Source: an uncultured Bacteroidales bacterium (GTDB lineage: Bacteria > Bacteroidota > Bacteroidia > Bacteroidales > Paludibacteraceae). From it: a stretch of 64,000 bases of DNA. Positions 17,423-26,238 of the stretch are shown here, piece after piece. The DNA lies in contig CAKZZM010000025.1 of the NCBI GenBank assembly GCA_937885465.1, forward strand, positions 1 through 64,000. Reading direction: 5' to 3'. How positions within the stretch are numbered: the stretch's first letter is position 1; each line of letters opens with the position of its first letter. The notes under the pieces are model-generated. The model searched no databases and had not been told where the DNA came from. It saw only the letters and a list, made by a program, of their open reading frames with translations. The translations under genes were made by a program, and so were the position numbers.

Positions 17423-17461
17423 CAATAGTCACCTATATTTACCGTGCCTCAGTGCCAATTG

Positions 17462-18481
17462 CTATTCGTTGCGGGCCGTTGTGCGGGAGAGCATGTTGTC
17501 GGCGAGGACGAGGGCTGCCATTGCTTCTACTACCGGTGCGGCTCGCATGGCGACGCACACATCGTGCCTGCCCTTGATGCTGACCTTGCGGTAGGTGTCA
17601 TCGGCAGAGTTATCAGAGACACTGTGCGCAGACTGCACTCGCATCATCTGCGGTTGAGAGATAGAGGGGGTGGGCTTGAAGACGCAAGAGAAGCAGATAT
17701 CGGCTCCGTCGGTTATGCCGCCTGAGATGCCGTCCGACAGTTTGTTATTCGCGCTGCCGCGCATCGCGGCGAAAGGTATGGTGTCGGGGGTGACACTGCT
17801 CAGTTTCTCGATGTGTCCGAAGAAGAAACCTCTGCAAGCGGGAATGCTCATCATGGCCGCCGCCAACTGCGATTGCAGTTTGCCGAAGACCGGCTCTCCT
17901 ATTCCCGCCGGCATACCTTTTATCAGGCAGCGGACAACACCTCCGACCGAGTCGCCTTCTTCAGCTGCTTGAGTGATAATATCTTCATAATCGGTAAGTG
18001 CTTTGCCGACCTGTACAACCTCTGCTTCTATTTTTATGCCCTTTGTGGCAATAATTTGCATGGCAATGCAACCTGCTACTACTCTGGCTGCCGTCTCTCT
18101 TGCTGAGGCTCTGCCTCCGCCTCGGTAGTCGCGTATGCCGTATTTCAGTTGATAGGCTTCATCGGCGTGCCCGGGGCGAAAGACATCGGCGAGGTCTTCG
18201 TAGTCGGAGGAGCGAGCGTCGGTGTTGCGAATAAGGAAGGCAATGGGGGTGCCGAGTGTTACGCCGTCAAGCAGTCCGCTCAGCCATTCGACCTCGTCTC
18301 TTTCGTCAGCGGCGCGCTGAGAAGTGCCAAAAGAGGTGCGACATCGCCTCTGAAGGGCGGCGTTGATGACTGATATATCAATTCTCATTCCCGAAGGACA
18401 GCCGTCGATGATGCCTCCTATTGCAGGACCATGACTCTCCCCGAATGACGTGAAACGAAAAGTGTTACCTATTGTGTTCAT
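17462..18481 (-). CDS. aroC: Chorismate synthase
   Basis: A 339-residue chorismate synthase, which converts 5-enolpyruvylshikimate-3-phosphate to chorismate with reduced FMN. The N-terminal GNTFRFTSFGESHGPAIGGI and the YRGGGRASARETAARVVAG region are family signatures. It is slightly shorter than the common 350-360 residues. The promoter at 18570-18601 faces away from that of pdxJ, giving a back-to-back arrangement of two biosynthetic genes. Confidence 0.95.
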   Translation of the reverse strand: MNTIGNTFRFTSFGESHGPAIGGIIDGCPSGMRIDISVINAALQRRCRTSFGTSQRAADERDEVEWLSGLLDGVTLGTPIAFLIRNTDARSSDYEDLADVFRPGHADEAYQLKYGIRDYRGGGRASARETAARVVAGCIAMQIIATKGIKIEAEVVQVGKALTDYEDIITQAAEEGDSVGGVVRCLIKGMPAGIGEPVFGKLQSQLAAAMMSIPACRGFFFGHIEKLSSVTPDTIPFAAMRGSANNKLSDGISGGITDGADICFSCVFKPTPSISQPQMMRVQSAHSVSDNSADDTYRKVSIKGRHDVCVAMRAAPVVEAMAALVLADNMLSRTTARNE

Positions 18482-18512
18482 CAGTTTTAATATTTTGCAG
18501 CCTTTTAGTGGA

Positions 18513-18562
18513 GAACGTCTCCTTGGTACTTGGTACTTGGTACTTCGTCACTTGGTACTTTG
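18513..18562. repeat. Half class A fused to a class C tract
   Basis: GTGGAGAACGTCTCC runs directly into TTGGTACTTGGTACTTCGTC, so a class A copy is cut at its centre and joined to class C. It lies in the aroC leader. Confidence 0.75.
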
Positions 18563-18569
18563 TGCAACA

Positions 18570-18601
18570 CAAAAGTACTATAAAATGCTTGATATAGCAA
18601 A
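18570..18601 (-). promoter_or_regulatory. Promoter of aroC
   Basis: Minus strand TTTG (18601-18598), 20 nt, TACTTTTG (18577-18570). Confidence 0.7.
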
Positions 18602-18635
18602 AAAAAATGTGTTATCATTTTTTTTTCAAATATCC

Positions 18636-18667
18636 TTTGTGTAATTCAGAAAAACTTATTAACTTTG
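18636..18667 (+). promoter_or_regulatory. Promoter of the pdxJ operon
   Basis: TTTG at 18636-18639, 20 nt, TAACTTTG at 18660-18667, about 97 nt before the pdxJ start. Confidence 0.7.
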
Positions 18668-18763
18668 TACGGATTGCAGAGGAAATATGCGGGGAGAAAA
18701 CGTCTGATTTAATCCTGCGCGGCGGAAGAGAGAGGCGGGATAGGTGTGAACGGGTAATGAGGT

Positions 18764-19480
18764 ATGGTATCGTTAAGTGTAAATATCAACAAAGTGGCGA
18801 CGTTGCGTAACTCTCGTGGTGGTAACGTGCCTGATGTAGTGCAGTTTGCTCGCGATTGTGAGCGTTTCGGTGCGGATGGGATAACGGTGCACCCTCGTCC
18901 GGATGGCAGGCATATTCGTTATGATGACGTATATGCAGTGAAGAAGGCGATAGGTGTGGAGCTGAATATCGAGGGGTTTCCTACGCCTGAGTTCGTGCGG
19001 CTCGTTTGTGAGGTTCACCCTGCGCAGGTAACGCTTGTTCCCGACTCGCCTGAGCAACTCACTTCCAACCATGGCTGGGATACTATTCATGAGGCGGCTT
19101 TCTTATCAGAGTTAATAAATATTTTCCATGTCGAAAATATCCGTGTTTCGCTATTCGTTGATCCGGTGAAGGAAATGGTGGCGGGAGCGAAGAAGGTAGG
19201 CGCAGACAGAGTAGAGTTATATACGGGTCCGTATGCCGAGTTGTTTATGACGGATCCCCAATATGCGATAGATATGTATCGTCCTGCGGCAGAGAAGGCT
19301 AAAGAATCGGGGCTCGGGCTTAATGCAGGGCATGACCTGACTCGCGATAACCTGTCTCTGCTGATTAATTCCTTTCCGTGGATAGACGAGGTGTCGATTG
19401 GGCACCAACTGATAGCAGATGCTCTCTACCTCGGAATAGAAGAGACGATAGCGCAGTATAAGGAAAAAATAAAGGGGTAA
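18764..19480 (+). CDS. pdxJ: Pyridoxine 5'-phosphate synthase
   Basis: A 238-residue TIM-barrel enzyme that condenses 1-deoxyxylulose 5-phosphate with 3-amino-2-oxopropyl phosphate to give pyridoxine phosphate. SVNINKVATLRNSRGGN at the start, TVHPRPDGRHIR (about 42-53) and ELYTGPYAELF (about 150-160) are family signatures. It heads an operon with the TonB-energising genes, an arrangement I know from other Bacteroidales. Confidence 0.95.
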   Translation: MVSLSVNINKVATLRNSRGGNVPDVVQFARDCERFGADGITVHPRPDGRHIRYDDVYAVKKAIGVELNIEGFPTPEFVRLVCEVHPAQVTLVPDSPEQLTSNHGWDTIHEAAFLSELINIFHVENIRVSLFVDPVKEMVAGAKKVGADRVELYTGPYAELFMTDPQYAIDMYRPAAEKAKESGLGLNAGHDLTRDNLSLLINSFPWIDEVSIGHQLIADALYLGIEETIAQYKEKIKG

Positions 19481-19524
19481 GAGAGAACCTGATTTTTTGA
19501 TTTTCAAATTTCAATTTCAATTAT

Positions 19525-20214
19525 ATGTTACTTCAGATTATTGACACAGCAGCGGTGGCACCTGAGTATGTTGCCGAAGTTATTGAACAAGAGCCGATAA
19601 GCTTATGGACTATGGCTCAGTATGGCGGTTGGATAATGATTGTTCTTGCCGTGCTATTGGCATGCGCTATATGGATTTTTGTAGAGCGTTTGGTAGTACT
19701 TCATAAGGCACAAAAGGAGGATAAGTCGTTTATGGATAGGATAAAAGATTATATTCATGACGGCAAGATTGACTCTGCTCTCAACCTCTGCCATCAGACC
19801 AATACGCCCTCTTCTCGCATGGTAGAGAAGGGTATTACGCGTATCGGCCGCCCGATGTCGGATGTGATGGTAGCGATAGAGAATGTCGGTAATCTTGAAG
19901 TGGCTATTTTGGAGAAGAACCTCGGTATCCTCGCCACTATTGCTTCGGGTGCACCTATGATAGGTTTCCTCGGAACGGTAATCGGTATGGTAAATGTGTT
20001 CTACAATATGGCAGGTTCTAACTCGGGCGTGATAGAGTTATCAACATTGTCGGAAGGTATGTATCAGGCTATGGTAACTACCATCGGCGGTTTGATAGTA
20101 GGTATCTTGTGCATATTCGCATATAACTTACTTGTTGCCCGTGTTGACAGGGTCGTAAGGCAGTTAGAGGCCCGCACAATGGATTTCCTTGACCTGCTGA
20201 ACGAGCCGGCATAA
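19525..20214 (+). CDS. exbB: ExbB/TolQ-family proton channel
   Basis: A 229-residue inner membrane protein with three membrane segments: about 32-53 (WIMIVLAVLLACAIWIFVER), about 135-160 (IASGAPMIGFLGTVIGMVNV) and about 180-203 (TIGGLIVGILCIFAYNLL). These match MotA/TolQ/ExbB. It should form the proton-driven motor with the ExbD and TonB proteins encoded next. Confidence 0.9.
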   Translation: MLLQIIDTAAVAPEYVAEVIEQEPISLWTMAQYGGWIMIVLAVLLACAIWIFVERLVVLHKAQKEDKSFMDRIKDYIHDGKIDSALNLCHQTNTPSSRMVEKGITRIGRPMSDVMVAIENVGNLEVAILEKNLGILATIASGAPMIGFLGTVIGMVNVFYNMAGSNSGVIELSTLSEGMYQAMVTTIGGLIVGILCIFAYNLLVARVDRVVRQLEARTMDFLDLLNEPA

Positions 20215-20252
20215 GGAATAACAAAGCACTGCTTCGCTAAAAAAACAAAGAT

Positions 20253-20660
20253 ATGGCACTAAAACGCAGAAATAGAGCTGAGGCATCATTCTCTATGTCG
20301 TCAATGACTGACCTCATTTTCCTCTTGCTTATCTTCTTCGTGATGGCAAGTACGATGTCTGCCCCTAATGATATAAAGATTAATCTGCCGCAGGCTCGCG
20401 CAAAGACTAACACCCGTCAGGTGGTGGCGAAGGTCTATATTGATAATATCGGCAATTATTCCGTGGCACTTAACGGTAAGAAACCGGTGCCTATTGATCA
20501 AGATGCCTTGGAGGCATATCTTGCCGGTATCCAAGCGCAAGATTCGACTATGTATATCGCTTTGCATGCCGATGAAGATATCGCTTATAAAGAGGTTGTG
20601 CATGTACTCGATATCGCTAATCAAAATCATATGAAATTGGTTATAGCAACGAAAAAATAG
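20253..20660 (+). CDS. exbD: ExbD/TolR-family biopolymer transport protein
   Basis: A 135-residue protein with one N-terminal membrane helix (FSMSSMTDLIFLLLIFFVMA, residues 13-32) that includes the essential Asp of the ExbD proton path (Asp19), and a periplasmic domain. It is 38 bp downstream of exbB. Confidence 0.9.
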   Translation: MALKRRNRAEASFSMSSMTDLIFLLLIFFVMASTMSAPNDIKINLPQARAKTNTRQVVAKVYIDNIGNYSVALNGKKPVPIDQDALEAYLAGIQAQDSTMYIALHADEDIAYKEVVHVLDIANQNHMKLVIATKK

Positions 20661-20714
20661 TTACGGCCGCGGATAGCAGGTGACAACGGATTACTTTGGT
20701 GTAGCCGAATATAA

Positions 20715-20746
20715 ATATGTTAAGTACAATGTACTAAAGGGGTACG
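20715..20746. repeat. Class C fragment before tonB
   Basis: AAGTACAATGTACTAAAGG and GGTACGATG, a class C variant, immediately before the tonB start codon. Confidence 0.55.
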
Positions 20747-21622
20747 ATGAAGCACGATTCTAAGATTATAGCAACGGTGAGTACAATAATAGTTATGCTA
20801 CTATTGTTCTTGTTGTTATGGTATCTATATCTCGATAGTCCTTTTGTTCCGGAGGAAGAGGGTATAGAGGTTGCTTTTGGTGATGCTATGGAAGGTAGCG
20901 GAGAGGTGGAGCCTACGCCGTTGCCTGTTCCCTCTCCCGAACCTGCGCCGGCTGCTGCTCCTTCGGCCCCCGCACCTCCTTCGTCAAACGATTTGATGAC
21001 TCAGGAAGACGAGGAGGCATTAGCACTACAGCGCGAGCAGGAAAAGAAACGCCGTGAACAAGAGCTTGCGGAGGCTCGTGAGCGTGAGCGTGCGCAGAAG
21101 GAGAAAGAGCGTCTTGAGGCAGAGAGGCGTGCGCAAGAGAAGGCTGCTGCTGAGGCGAAGGCTAAAGCCGAGCGCGAGGCGGCAGAGCGTGCTGCCGCGA
21201 AAGCGGCAGAGGAGCAAGCCAAGCGTGATAAGGCTGCGCAGATGGGGAGTCTGTTCAATAATCCGTCACAAGGCAGCGGGGCAGGCGATACGCAAGGCTC
21301 TGCTAATAAAGGTAATCCGGCAGCCAACGGCGGCGGCGTAGGTGCAGGAAAATCAGGAGGACACGGCTGGAGCCTGACGGGTAGAGACCTGAAAGGTGAT
21401 TTGTCCGATCCGGTATATAATTCTAATTCGGAGGGAGTGGTAGTTGTGCAGATAAGGGTAAACGCAGCAGGGAAAGTGATATCCGCCACTCGCGGTCAAG
21501 GAACCGACACATCCGACCAGACCCTTATCGATGCGGCTATTCAAGCTGCTAAACAAGCGTCATTTACAGCAGGAGAAGGCGATGTGATAGGTACGATAAC
21601 TTATGTCTTCAAACTTAAATAA
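20747..21622 (+). CDS. TonB-family energy transducer
   Basis: A 291-residue TonB-like protein. An N-terminal membrane anchor (about 12-30, VSTIIVMLLLFLLLWYLYL) is followed by a Pro/Ala-rich linker (about 55-82), a long charged coiled coil rich in Glu, Arg and Ala (about 87-165), a Gly-rich region, and a C-terminal domain (about 205-291; EGVVVVQIRVNAAGKVISA) of the TonB type. The TolA-like coiled coil makes it longer than a minimal TonB. With ExbB and ExbD it should power outer membrane receptors. Confidence 0.85.
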   Translation: MKHDSKIIATVSTIIVMLLLFLLLWYLYLDSPFVPEEEGIEVAFGDAMEGSGEVEPTPLPVPSPEPAPAAAPSAPAPPSSNDLMTQEDEEALALQREQEKKRREQELAEARERERAQKEKERLEAERRAQEKAAAEAKAKAEREAAERAAAKAAEEQAKRDKAAQMGSLFNNPSQGSGAGDTQGSANKGNPAANGGGVGAGKSGGHGWSLTGRDLKGDLSDPVYNSNSEGVVVVQIRVNAAGKVISATRGQGTDTSDQTLIDAAIQAAKQASFTAGEGDVIGTITYVFKLK

Positions 21623-21624
21623 TT

Positions 21625-22152
21625 ATGAATTATCTTTTTCTTTCTACCGGTTTTGAAGAAATCGAAGCACTGACGACCGTTGATCTGCTTCGAAGAGCGA
21701 GTATAGATGTGACGATGGTGTCCTGCGAGGGAGAGATACCCGTAAGAGGTTCCCACGGCATTGTTGTGCTCGCTGACAAGTTATTTTCGGAGTGTGATTT
21801 TTCTGACGCTCGGATGCTTATTCTTCCGGGCGGTTCACGCCGCTTGGGTGAGTTCCCTGAGTTGTGCGATTTGCTTAAGGCGCATAATGCTGAGAACAAA
21901 GAGATAGCGGCTATATGTGCTGCGCCGTCAGTGCTGGGCGATCTCGGTATTCTTGACGGTAAGCAGGCTACTTGCTATCCGGGCTTTGAACACTATTTAG
22001 GCAATGCTTATATAGGAGGCTTGGTGGTAGAGTCGAAGAATGTGATTACTGCCAAAGGTCCGGGGCTGTCTGCCGATTTCGCTTTCTGCATCATTGAGCA
22101 CCTCAAGGGCTCGGAAGTGGCGGATGAGGTATATGACGCAGCGCAGTACTGA
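21625..22152 (+). CDS. DJ-1/PfpI-family protein
   Basis: A 175-residue member of the DJ-1 branch, related to YajL. EEIEA (residues 11-15) supplies the conserved Glu and AAICAAPSVL carries the nucleophile Cys98 after the strand. The family includes protein deglycase, chaperone and oxidative-stress functions, and the exact activity is disputed. Starts 2 bp after the tonB stop, so it is the last gene of the pdxJ operon. Confidence 0.85.
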   Translation: MNYLFLSTGFEEIEALTTVDLLRRASIDVTMVSCEGEIPVRGSHGIVVLADKLFSECDFSDARMLILPGGSRRLGEFPELCDLLKAHNAENKEIAAICAAPSVLGDLGILDGKQATCYPGFEHYLGNAYIGGLVVESKNVITAKGPGLSADFAFCIIEHLKGSEVADEVYDAAQY

Positions 22153-22162
22153 TAAGACCATA

Positions 22163-22370
22163 CGGTAGAGACGGTGTTTTTCACCGCTTCTCAATAGTAG
22201 AAAACGCCTCCGAGCGTTCAACGGTAGAGACGGTGTTTTTCACCGCTTCTTAATAGTAGAGAACGTCTCCGAACGTTCAATGGTAGAGACGGTGTTTTTC
22301 ACCGTCTCTCAATAGTAGAGAACGTCTCCGAACGTTCAATGGTAGAGACGGTGTTTTTCACCGCTTCCTA
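22163..22370. repeat. Alternating B-A-B-A-B-A-B array
   Basis: Class B hairpins at about 22163-22192, 22221-22251, 22281-22311 and 22340-22369 alternate with class A at 22202-22219, 22261-22278 and 22320-22337, a composite period of about 59 bp. Three of the four B copies end CACCGCTTC instead of CACCGTCTC, so the stem is broken there. The array separates the convergent DJ-1 and flippase genes and holds the flippase stop codon. Confidence 0.9.
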
Positions 22371-24016
22371 AATAAAGTTTTGAGGGTGTTATTCATTTCC
22401 GGCGATATGTTTAGGCGTATGATGACCGGAATGGTGAGGCACCAGATAGATATCTTCACTGCTGTGGCAGCGAAGATATTTATGTTTATGAGGTCCACGG
22501 CATAGCAAAGCGCGGTGAGTGTGAGAATAACAGCGAGAGTCTTTAGATGACCGGTAGAAAAGACGGAGACGTGGCAGAGGATGCGCGTTATCAAGCAAAG
22601 CAAACCGTAATAGATTGAGTAACTGAGAACACTCGCAAGGGCTGCCCCGTTTATTCCCCAAATAGGTATTAAGAAATTGTTGAGAATAAGAGATAAGACG
22701 GTGAGTATAAACGAGAGAATAAGCGACAGGTAGTAGTAGGAGGAATAATTAAGCACAGAGGCATTGATATTAAAAGTGGCGATGTTTAGTTGTGATATGC
22801 CAAGCAGTAAAACTACATATTTACCTACCTCGTAGGTCTCTCCATTAGGCAGAATATGGAAGATAAAGTCAATATTAGTCCATATCAGAGCAAGAATAAG
22901 TGTTCCCACGAGAAAGCCGTTATTGCTAACTTGTTTGATAAGCGTTGACAATGATTGATTGTCGTTATCTTTTATCGTCTGTGCTACTTGAGGATTGGCG
23001 ATAGCGTTAAGGCTGCGGAACGGAATGGCTACCATGGCAGCCATATAAGTGGCGATGGCGAACACTCCTGTACTATCTAAACCCATCTGTGCGGTGATAA
23101 AATAAGAAGATAAGGTCGGGGTTATGACGGTTGCTACTGCTGATAGAATAAGAAAGAGGGTGTAAAAGAGATATTTGCGGACTAACGTGCGGTCGGGAAA
23201 ACTGAAATCCGGACGCAGAGATATGTGTCCGTATGCGAACACATAAATGATATTTGCCAATGCTGCCAAGCCGTAACTGCCGCATATCATTATTATCAAT
23301 CCGTCAAGTGATATATAGCGGAATGCGTAGAGCAAGTATGAAACGAGGAGGAAAACGCGTATCCATAACTCTCTTACCATCTTCGGTACTACTATGCGCA
23401 TCAGAACATTGGCATTGGTCTCGAAGATAGTCTGATAGAGCATGAAAAAAGCCAGTGGGAGAACAAAATAGTAGTAGTCAACAAAAAGCGGTGATTTCTC
23501 TGCGAATATATTTTGCAAAGGGATGTGCAGCGCCCAATAGATTATCGTGAAGATGAGGAAGCCGATAAAGGGGATGCTTACCGTCCAAAAGAAGAATCCG
23601 TTATACGAATTTCTCCGGCTGTTTGAGGCATGTGGATCTGAACGTTCGGAGACGTTCTCCACTACCAGACGTTCGGAGACATTCTCCACTACCAGACGTT
23701 CGGAGACGTTCTCCACTACCAGACGTTCGGAGACGTTCTCCACCGGTTCGCTTATTGCTTTTGCCTCCGTATCGTTCTCACCTGCTACTTTGCTCTGCTT
23801 GAAGTAGGGGAAGAAGCGAACGGTTGAGGTTGTGGTGCCTAATCCTGCCAAGCCGACAAAAAGCACGGCGGTGTCGGTTAAGACACGAACTAACCCGATT
23901 TCCTCTGCGCTGAGGAAACGGGTTAGTACGAAAAAGGTGGTTATAAAGCCGACAAAGACTCCAATGTAGGTAACTATCGTACCCTTAATACTCTGTCGTG
24001 CTATAATTCCCATCAC
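22358..24016 (-). CDS. Oligosaccharide flippase-like membrane protein with repeat insertion
   Basis: A 552-residue MOP-superfamily membrane protein, about 12-14 hydrophobic segments, starting MMGIIARQSIKGTIVTYIGV, typical of polysaccharide export flippases. After the second segment, residues about 92-127 consist of four 9-residue copies of VENVSERLV, coded by four class A repeats with a 27-bp period (23640-23745). This hydrophilic insert would sit in the loop between early membrane helices. The last codons RKR and the TGA (22360-22358) come from a class B repeat. The gene is 22 bp downstream of an FKBP gene. No other glycan gene is adjacent, so its substrate is unknown. Confidence 0.75.
   Translation of the reverse strand: MMGIIARQSIKGTIVTYIGVFVGFITTFFVLTRFLSAEEIGLVRVLTDTAVLFVGLAGLGTTTSTVRFFPYFKQSKVAGENDTEAKAISEPVENVSERLVVENVSERLVVENVSERLVVENVSERSDPHASNSRRNSYNGFFFWTVSIPFIGFLIFTIIYWALHIPLQNIFAEKSPLFVDYYYFVLPLAFFMLYQTIFETNANVLMRIVVPKMVRELWIRVFLLVSYLLYAFRYISLDGLIIMICGSYGLAALANIIYVFAYGHISLRPDFSFPDRTLVRKYLFYTLFLILSAVATVITPTLSSYFITAQMGLDSTGVFAIATYMAAMVAIPFRSLNAIANPQVAQTIKDNDNQSLSTLIKQVSNNGFLVGTLILALIWTNIDFIFHILPNGETYEVGKYVVLLLGISQLNIATFNINASVLNYSSYYYLSLILSFILTVLSLILNNFLIPIWGINGAALASVLSYSIYYGLLCLITRILCHVSVFSTGHLKTLAVILTLTALCYAVDLININIFAATAVKISIWCLTIPVIIRLNISPEMNNTLKTLFRKR
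23640..23745 (-). repeat. Four in-frame class A repeats inside the flippase gene
   Basis: Copies start near 23640, 23667, 23694 and 23721; the 27-bp period keeps the reading frame. Coding-strand reading is VENVSERLV, with one Asn codon unchanged despite a base change (attctc for gttctc). Confidence 0.9.
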
Positions 24017-24038
24017 CTGACAAATTTAAGGCTTTTTC

Positions 24039-25295
24039 TTATTCTATTGCGAGCAGTTCTACTTCGAAGATGAGTGCTGAGCATGGAGGTATATGTCCTG
24101 CGGCGCGGCAACCGTAGCCTAACTCTTGCGGGATATAGAATTTATATTTTGAGCCTACTGTCATCAGTTGTACGCCTTCAGTCCAGCCGGCGATGACTTG
24201 ATCCAGAGCAAAAGTGATAGGTTCGCCGCGATCAACGGAAGAATCGAATACGGTGCCGTCGATGAGAGTGCCGTGGTAGTGCACCTTTACGCGGTCGGTA
24301 GCCGTAGGGTGCTCGCCTTTACCCTCTTTCAGCACCTCATATTGCAGACCCGATTCGGTAACGATAACACCTTCGCGGAGGGCGTTGCTTGCGAGGAAGG
24401 CTTCACCGGCAGCCTTGGTTGTGCCGTTTTTGATATCTTCGATTGCCTCTTGAATAAAATGTCCTGCCGACACAGCGTCCCACTCGCCGAAATCTTTTAT
24501 TCCATTGATGAACCCCTGCTTGATAAGTTCGAAGTCGGTTGTCAGTTCAGGAACGCCTATCAGACCCTGCTCTGACTGGTCTTTTATAGTCTTGCCGATC
24601 TGCTCGCCCAACTGCACGAGTTGAGGATATTTATTCTTGGAAGATAGAGATTTATTGATAGCCTCAATTAATTCTTTGCGCATAGTGCCGTCGCTGTCGG
24701 CTTCGAGCACGTATTTGCCTATATCATCGCCGTTAAGCAAACCAAAAGCGTAGTTTACAGAGTCAAGGAACGATTGGAGTTCGATAGTCTTTGGCTTATC
24801 AACGCATTTTGCTTTGACGGGTTTGTCCTGCTTGTGATTTTCAGCGGCAGGTGCCGATTGGTAAGCTTTTTGGAAATAGTCGCGGGCAGCAGAGGCGTCC
24901 ATAACGCTCTCATCGCCGTGAATACCATTGATCAGACCTTGGAAGAATACCTTTTCGTCTAATGTCCAAGCGGGGTTATCCGCCAGACCTTTCTCTTCAG
25001 ATGTGCGTAATGCAGAACCGATATTATGTCCTATGCGGGCAGCTTCGCTCTGCTTTTCCACTTTGCCGTCCCAACCGCGTTGCAGCGCATCCACAAACTC
25101 TGTTGCGGCTTGGTCTAATGACTTCTCGTCTGCTTCATTCAGTTGCTGCATGCGGATCTGCGCTCCGTTGACAAGACCGATGGCGTAATTGATGGAGTCG
25201 TTAGTATTGTTCATTACAGGAATTTTGGCGTTGTATGAGTTGCTGCACGCCAATGTGGCTAAAGCCAATAATGCAAGAATTGATGTTTTTTTCAT
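24039..25295 (-). CDS. FKBP-type peptidylprolyl isomerase, lipoprotein, with duplicated N domain
   Basis: A 418-residue lipoprotein (LALATLACSN lipobox, Cys17). Two copies of the FKBP_N dimerisation domain are visible, starting at NDSINYAIGLVNGAQI (about 32-47) and LDSVNYAFGLLNGDDI (about 182-197), followed by a catalytic FKBP domain (about 315-418; VKVHYHGTLIDGTVFDSSVD). It probably assists folding of exported proteins in the periplasm. The doubled N region makes it nearly twice the length of the next FKBP, with which it shares the C-terminal sequence (ALIFEVELLAIE). Confidence 0.85.
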   Translation of the reverse strand: MKKTSILALLALATLACSNSYNAKIPVMNNTNDSINYAIGLVNGAQIRMQQLNEADEKSLDQAATEFVDALQRGWDGKVEKQSEAARIGHNIGSALRTSEEKGLADNPAWTLDEKVFFQGLINGIHGDESVMDASAARDYFQKAYQSAPAAENHKQDKPVKAKCVDKPKTIELQSFLDSVNYAFGLLNGDDIGKYVLEADSDGTMRKELIEAINKSLSSKNKYPQLVQLGEQIGKTIKDQSEQGLIGVPELTTDFELIKQGFINGIKDFGEWDAVSAGHFIQEAIEDIKNGTTKAAGEAFLASNALREGVIVTESGLQYEVLKEGKGEHPTATDRVKVHYHGTLIDGTVFDSSVDRGEPITFALDQVIAGWTEGVQLMTVGSKYKFYIPQELGYGCRAAGHIPPCSALIFEVELLAIE

Positions 25296-25356
25296 TATCG
25301 TAGTTTTTTTATTTTCTATATTTCCCGAATTTTCAGGCTTTCTATATTTTAGTGGA

Positions 25357-25480
25357 GAACGTCTCCGAACGTTAGTGGTGAACGTCTCCGAACGTTCAGA
25401 CTTTATCCCGTATCTTCCGTATCTTCCGGCTATTCCGGTTATTCCGGTTATTCCGGTTATTCCGGTTCTTCCGGTTATTC
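25357..25480. repeat. Class A pair and 9-bp tandem array
   Basis: Class A at 25357-25373 and 25380-25397, then a TTCCGGTTA-type 9-bp tandem array (about 25411-25480) that includes the TAA stop (25477-25475) of the second FKBP gene. Confidence 0.8.
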
Positions 25481-26059
25481 AATTCCTAATAGTTCGACGG
25501 TGAAGATCAGTGCTGAGTAGGGTGGGATAGAGGCACCTGCTCCGCGTTCGCCGTAACCGAGTTGATAGGGGATGTAAAGCTTATATTTAGAGCCGATTGA
25601 CATCAGTTGCAGCCCTTCTGTCCAGCCTGCTATCACTTGCTGAAGTCCAAACGATATAGGTTCACCGCGCCTATATGATGAGTCAAAAACCGTGCCATCT
25701 ACTAATGTGCCTTCGTAATGCACTTTCACTTTGTCGGTTGCCTTAGGCTTTTGTCCGATAGTGCCCTCAATCACTTCGTATTGCAGACCGCTGCTTGTAG
25801 TCTTTACCTGAGGACGTTTGGCATTCTCGGCAAGGAAAAGCTCACCTGCTTCTTTGGCTGCACCTGCTGCCTTTGACTCTAAATCGGAGAAGAAAGAGTT
25901 GAGCACTTGCTGTGCTTCTTCATAACTGATTGCAGGTCTCTGACCTTCCATTATTGCTTTGATACCTGCAACGAGGTCGTTGTATTCGAGGCTTGTAACG
26001 CCTGAACTGCGCATGTTCTGCCCTAACGACAGACCTAATGCATAACTGATTTTATTCAT
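25475..26059 (-). CDS. FKBP-type peptidylprolyl isomerase
   Basis: A 194-residue FKBP with an N-terminal FKBP_N domain (MNKISYALGLSLGQNMRSSG) and a C-terminal catalytic domain (about 90-194; VKVHYEGTLVDGTVFDSSYR). No signal peptide is seen, so it is probably cytoplasmic, unlike its neighbour. The two are likely old paralogues. Confidence 0.85.
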   Translation of the reverse strand: MNKISYALGLSLGQNMRSSGVTSLEYNDLVAGIKAIMEGQRPAISYEEAQQVLNSFFSDLESKAAGAAKEAGELFLAENAKRPQVKTTSSGLQYEVIEGTIGQKPKATDKVKVHYEGTLVDGTVFDSSYRRGEPISFGLQQVIAGWTEGLQLMSIGSKYKLYIPYQLGYGERGAGASIPPYSALIFTVELLGIE

Positions 26060-26089
26060 CTTTAATTGCTAATTAAATATAATTATCTC

Positions 26090-26228
26090 TCTCGTTATAT
26101 CTCTCGTTATATCTCTGGTTATATCTCTCGTTATATCTCTCGTTTTTATAAAGTCGGCATTGAATGCCGACTAAAGTCTGAACGTTCTCAGACGTTCTCC
26201 ACTAAAGTCTGAACGTTCTCAGACGTTC
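26090..26228. repeat. 12-bp tandem array, class F and two class A' copies
   Basis: About four and a half units of TCTCGTTATATC (26090-26142), then TTTTTATAAAG, class F AGTCGGCATTGAATGCCGACT (26152-26172), then two A' copies with a CTCAGA centre (26180-26197, 26211-26228). It is a partial version of the composites at 13.3 kb and 35.4 kb, and fills the gap between endonuclease and FKBP genes. Confidence 0.8.
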
Positions 26229-26238
26229 TCTGCTTCTT

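Noticed and set aside
22163..22370. Possible CRISPR array
   Set aside because: Two alternating palindromic elements also found singly all over the window; spacers are short and nearly identical; no cas genes.
23547..23807. Small plus-strand frame coding RSETFSTT repeats
   Set aside because: It is the antisense reading of the class A insertion in the flippase; similar ERSETF-type frames at 7298-7483, 17106-17432 and 37136-37477 are also translated repeats.
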